Below are positions 60,559 to 64,000 of a stretch of 64,000 nucleotides of DNA, piece after piece. The position numbers and the translations under genes were made by a program. Position 1 is the first letter of the stretch; each line of letters opens with the position of its first letter. The notes under the pieces are model-generated. The model saw only the letters and a program-made list of their open reading frames with translations, did no database searches and had not been told where the DNA came from. The DNA comes from an uncultured Prevotellaceae bacterium. Its GTDB lineage: Bacteria; Bacteroidota; Bacteroidia; Bacteroidales; Bacteroidaceae. Location of the stretch: NCBI GenBank assembly GCA_902785945.1, contig CADAAR010000014.1, positions 1 through 64,000 of the forward strand, in the 5' to 3' direction.

Positions 60559-63500
60559 ATGTACTACTATCAAAAATTCCTTTCTGCCGTGTGTGCAGGT
60601 GTGTTGATGTTTGGTGCATCATCTATTCCTGTTCGTGTAATGGCAACAGATGCAGTCGCCCAGTCGCAGACTGCTGTGCAGGTAAAGGGCGTAGTCCTCG
60701 ACTCTAACGGTGAACCCGTCATGGGGGCTGCAGTCATTGAAGTGGGTACTCAAGGCAATGGAACGGTGACAGGCGCTGATGGTTCTTTCACCTTGTCCAT
60801 TAACCGGGGTGCCAAGATTAAAATCTCTTATGTCGGCTACAAGACGGTGACCATGACACCGGTAGCAGGTCGTACAGCTAACATTACCCTCGAAGAAGAA
60901 TCCGAGCTTCTCAACGATGTGGTGGTCGTTGGTTACGGTACACAGCAGAAGAAACTCGTGACAGGTTCTACAGTGCATGTGACCTCGGAGAACATCGAGG
61001 CCGTGAATGCTGTCGATGCCTTCGGTGCCTTGCAGAGCTTGGCTTCCGGTATGAACATCGTGATGAACTCCGGTCAGCCGGGTGAGGGTTACAAGGTAAC
61101 GATTCGTGGTATGGGTACTGCTGGTTCTAACACCCCGCTTTATGTAGTCGATGGTGTGCCAGGTGCCAATATCGACGACCTCTCTCCGAACGACATTGAG
61201 AGCATCGATATCCTGAAGGATGCTGCCTCCAGCGCTATCTACGGTGCCCGTGCTTCTAACGGTGTTATCCTGGTGACTACCAAGAAGGGTAAGACTGGCA
61301 AGATACAGGTAGCCTTCGACGGCTATCTGGGTTGGCAGAATGTCAATACCAATGATGTCACCCCGTTGAATGCCACACAGTATATGGAGATCATCAACAA
61401 GGCCCGTGAGATACAGGGTGTTGAGCCATACGTTTGGGAGAACTATATCCCCAAGCAGTTGACCCAGATTCAGAATGGCACCTGGAATGGTACCAACTGG
61501 CTCGATGAGACCACGATCGACAATGCTCCGATGCACAATGCCTCCGTCACAATTTCGGGTGGTAGCGACATGTCACGCTTCGCACTCGGTTTCACGAAAT
61601 ACCACCAGACAGGTACGCTCGGTGCACCTGCCGATCCGAAGTTCGACCGTTACACCGTTCGTATGAACTCCGACTACTCTCTGATCAGAAAGCATGGTCG
61701 CGATATTCTGAAGTTCGGTGAGAACGTTACCTTCTCGGCTACCGACAAGCGTGGTGTCTCTGTAGGCGGTATCTATGGCAACAGCATCCGTACCCTGCTG
61801 GCCATGACCCCGCTGCTGCCCGCCTACAATGACGATGGCAGTTACTATGAGTACAAGGATATTCTGGCCGATAACTGGAGCTTTCTGGACGAGGCGCATA
61901 ACCCGTTGGCAGCGATGAAGTATGATAATGGCAACGGCTATAACAAGGGCTGGCGCCTGCAGTCAAACTTCTTCCTGGAGTTCTCACCCATCAAGGGCCT
62001 CACATGGCGCACCAGCGCAGGTTGGCAGTACCGTCACAGGGAGAGCCGCAGTTACGTGCCGGTGTATGAACTCAGTGCCAAGAAGTCGCAAGCCAACGAT
62101 AAGGTTTCACAGAGCCAGTCATACAATACCCGCTGGTCTCTTGAGAATACCATCAATTGGAAGGAGTCCTTCGGTCTTCATAATATCGATGCCCTCCTCG
62201 GACAGTCTGTCGAAAAATGGGGCTATGGTAATGGTGTTAACGTGACCAACGGTAATTCTCTCTTCCCGGGATCGTTCGATCATGCCTATATCACCAACGC
62301 CGATGTGATCGATACTTCCTTGACTTCCATCGGTGGTAGTCCGGAATCACAGGGCGCCATCTCGTCGTTCTTCGGACGTATCAACTATAACTACAACGAG
62401 ACTTATCTGCTCTCACTCGTACTCCGTGCTGACGGTTCTTCCAACTTCGCACGCGGTAAGCGTTGGGGTTACTTCCCCTCAGTTTCTGCAGGTTGGGTGA
62501 TGACCAACGAGAGTTTCATGGAGTCGACGAAGTCTTGGCTCGACTTCTTGAAGATCCGTGCCAGCTGGGGTCAGAACGGTAACTGTAACATCTCCAGTTT
62601 CCAGTATCTGGCAACCATAGCCCTCGACGATCCCTATTATTTCGATAGCAAAGACAACCCTGGTCTCGGTGCTTATCCCGATATCCTTCCCAATGAGGAT
62701 GTGAAGTGGGAAACCTCCGAGCAGCTTGATTTCGGTTTCGATGCCCGTTTCTTAAACAGCCGTCTGGGCTTTGCCTTCGACTGGTATAAGAAGACCACCA
62801 AGGACTGGCTCGTAAGAGCTCCGATGTTGCTCATCTACGGAACAGGTGCACCTTATATCAATGGTGGTGACATCGAGAACAAGGGTTATGAGATTCAGCT
62901 GAGCTGGAACGACAAGATCGGCAAGGACTTCAGATATGGTATCACAGCCAACTTCTCACATAATAAGAATGAGGTAACCCGTCTGGCCAACTCCGAGGGT
63001 ATCATCCACGGTGGCTCCAATGCCATCGCTCAGAACACCGCAGAGCTTTATCGTCTGCAGGTGGGCTATCCTATCGGTTACTTCTGGGGCTATGAGATGG
63101 AAGGTATCATCCAGAACGAGGCCGACCTTCAGGACTATCTCGACCGCAACTGTAATGGCGACAAGAAAAACTCTCTGCAGGGTGAGTCGTTACAGCCTGG
63201 TGACGTGAAGTTCGTTGATTACAACGGCAATGGTAAGATTGATAAGGATGATTCCGATAAGACGATGATTGGTGATCCGAATCCCGACTATACCCTTGGT
63301 CTGAACATCAACGTTTCCTACAAGGGCTTCGACCTCGGTATCAATGGTTACGGCTCCTTCGGCCAGCAGGTGGCTAAGAGCTATCGTCAGTTCTCCGACC
63401 ATCCCGATGACAACTACTGTACGGATGTCTATACCAAGTATTGGACAGGCGAGGGTAGTACCAACGAGTATCCGCGCTTCTCTGACGGTAAGACCGCCAA

Positions 63501-63777
63501 CATGTCTGAAATCTCACGCGTCTGGATCGAGGATGCCGACTTCTTCAAGATCTCACGCATCTCATTCGGCTATGATTTCAAGAAACTCTATTCGAAGCTT
63601 CCCGTACAGAAGTGCCGCCTCTATATATCACTCAACAATTTCATTTGTTTCACCGGCTACTCTGGTATGGATCCTGAAGTGGGCTTCGGCAATGGCACAA
63701 GCTGGGCTTCTGGTATTGACTGCGGTTATTATCCGTCTTCCCGTTCTTTCCAGGTGGGTGCAAATATCAACTTTTAA
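60559..63777 (+). CDS. susC: SusC/RagA-family TonB-dependent outer-membrane receptor
   Basis: 1072 residues, full length. Signal peptide; a carboxypeptidase-like regulatory domain (about 40-115, VKGVVLDSNGEPVMGAAVIEVGTQGNGTVTGADGSFTL); a TonB-box region (LNDVVVVGYGTQQKKLVTGS); the plug with the SusC signature (LYVVDGVPGANIDDLSPNDIESIDILKDAASSAIYGARASNGVILVTTKKG); then the 22-strand barrel ending in SFQVGANINF. It imports oligosaccharides across the outer membrane with the SusD encoded 6 bp downstream. The target glycan cannot be told; no FecR-type N-terminal extension is present, so regulation by an anti-sigma pair is unlikely. Symbol denotes the family only. Confidence 0.95.
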   Translation: MYYYQKFLSAVCAGVLMFGASSIPVRVMATDAVAQSQTAVQVKGVVLDSNGEPVMGAAVIEVGTQGNGTVTGADGSFTLSINRGAKIKISYVGYKTVTMTPVAGRTANITLEEESELLNDVVVVGYGTQQKKLVTGSTVHVTSENIEAVNAVDAFGALQSLASGMNIVMNSGQPGEGYKVTIRGMGTAGSNTPLYVVDGVPGANIDDLSPNDIESIDILKDAASSAIYGARASNGVILVTTKKGKTGKIQVAFDGYLGWQNVNTNDVTPLNATQYMEIINKAREIQGVEPYVWENYIPKQLTQIQNGTWNGTNWLDETTIDNAPMHNASVTISGGSDMSRFALGFTKYHQTGTLGAPADPKFDRYTVRMNSDYSLIRKHGRDILKFGENVTFSATDKRGVSVGGIYGNSIRTLLAMTPLLPAYNDDGSYYEYKDILADNWSFLDEAHNPLAAMKYDNGNGYNKGWRLQSNFFLEFSPIKGLTWRTSAGWQYRHRESRSYVPVYELSAKKSQANDKVSQSQSYNTRWSLENTINWKESFGLHNIDALLGQSVEKWGYGNGVNVTNGNSLFPGSFDHAYITNADVIDTSLTSIGGSPESQGAISSFFGRINYNYNETYLLSLVLRADGSSNFARGKRWGYFPSVSAGWVMTNESFMESTKSWLDFLKIRASWGQNGNCNISSFQYLATIALDDPYYFDSKDNPGLGAYPDILPNEDVKWETSEQLDFGFDARFLNSRLGFAFDWYKKTTKDWLVRAPMLLIYGTGAPYINGGDIENKGYEIQLSWNDKIGKDFRYGITANFSHNKNEVTRLANSEGIIHGGSNAIAQNTAELYRLQVGYPIGYFWGYEMEGIIQNEADLQDYLDRNCNGDKKNSLQGESLQPGDVKFVDYNGNGKIDKDDSDKTMIGDPNPDYTLGLNINVSYKGFDLGINGYGSFGQQVAKSYRQFSDHPDDNYCTDVYTKYWTGEGSTNEYPRFSDGKTANMSEISRVWIEDADFFKISRISFGYDFKKLYSKLPVQKCRLYISLNNFICFTGYSGMDPEVGFGNGTSWASGIDCGYYPSSRSFQVGANINF

Positions 63778-63783
63778 GTAATT

Positions 63784-64000
63784 ATGAAGATTATGAAAAC
63801 GATATATCAATTTATTTGCGCAATCTGCGTAATCTGTGGTGTCTGCGCCTGTGAGGATTTCCTCGACACAGATAACCTCACGAAGAAGGATACTTCGAAC
63901 TTCCCGATCAATGAAACAGATGCCATCCAGATGGTGAATGGTATCTATTCGGTGATGAACAGAAATCTGGCTGACCCCGAGGAAGATCCTTTCTTCATCT
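63784..64000 (+). CDS. susD: SusD/RagB-family lipoprotein, 3' truncated by window edge
   Basis: First 72 codons only. Lipoprotein signal MKIMKTIYQFICAICVICGVCAC, then EDFLDTDNLTKKDTSNFPINETDAIQMVNGIYSVMNRNLADP, the usual opening of SusD homologues (C-x-D-F-L-D, then an N-G-x-Y-x-x-L-like helix). It is the surface glycan-binding lid of the SusC transporter encoded 6 bp upstream. The signal-peptide coding sequence contains repeated 9-bp units of the TCTGCGTAA type, in frame. Confidence 0.88.
   Translation, partial: MKIMKTIYQFICAICVICGVCACEDFLDTDNLTKKDTSNFPINETDAIQMVNGIYSVMNRNLADPEEDPFFI

Noticed and set aside
1-64000. tRNA, rRNA, CRISPR, integrase, transposase or toxin-antitoxin genes
   Set aside because: None could be supported by reading; the accessory region has no recognisable mobility enzyme.

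Overview
The window looks like chromosomal DNA of a Bacteroidota bacterium, most likely a gut or rumen Prevotellaceae. The evidence is the many promoters of the Bacteroides type (TTTG, about 20 bp, TAnnTTTG), a SusC/SusD pair, propeller-type sensors, an HU-HIG protein, a BspA-like leucine-rich protein, DUF2723, DUF4230, DUF4369 and DUF4738 proteins, and very sparse Shine-Dalgarno use. No tRNA, rRNA, CRISPR array, integrase or transposase was seen. Both edges cut genes: an M15 peptidase on the left and a SusD on the right.

Left part (0-24 kb). A four-gene operon (488-4853) makes a small secreted protein, a beta-helix carbohydrate-binding protein (Cthe_2159/DUF4353 type), a LytS-type kinase and a LytTR regulator. 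It starts at a promoter with a weak -33 box preceded by two 11-bp direct repeats spaced 21 bp apart, as expected for a LytTR site. Convergent to it is a DUF2723 glycosyltransferase / polysaccharide deacetylase / GH3 unit. Next comes a compact minus-strand operon (rlmL-like methyltransferase, S9 dipeptidyl peptidase, purD, two membrane proteins), divergent from a PAS histidine kinase and an M15 peptidase. A LacI regulator with an AAACGTTT operator on its own -33 box, a DUF4369 lipoprotein and a convergent XylE-type sugar porter follow.

Central glycan cluster (24-37 kb). Two propeller sensors come first; the first has no kinase, and the second has an ATPase domain but no recognisable phospho-acceptor histidine region. 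They appear co-transcribed with a PA14-containing GH31 (alpha-xylosidase-like), a GH2, an outer-membrane barrel and a calcineurin-like phosphoesterase. Together they look like a sensing and side-chain-trimming unit for a xylose- or galactose-substituted glycan. A second GH31 lies at 49.7 kb and a new SusC/SusD locus begins at 60.6 kb.

Accessory island (about 38-48 kb, visibly more AT-rich). A three-gene cassette (AT-hook protein, small OB-fold-like protein, VirE-N primase/ATPase-like protein) has its own operator-rich promoter and is flanked by a perfect 14-bp inverted repeat. Beside it lie a lipoprotein and a 1292-residue LRR/MBG/InlB-repeat surface protein with a leader of about 310 nt holding a nested stem structure. 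Small palindromic and tandem repeats mark the right border.

Right part (48-64 kb). UraA-type permease, GH31, MBL-fold hydrolase, a sensor kinase gene apparently broken by a frameshift, trmO with a nearly leaderless transcript, an AGCS symporter, two DUF4230 proteins, a Gly/Met-rich Spy-like protein, a DUF4738 lipoprotein, an AI-2E-family exporter, then SusC/SusD.

A theme across the window is a four-copy heptanucleotide repeat at five loci, three of them inside coding sequences where gain or loss of one unit would shift the frame.
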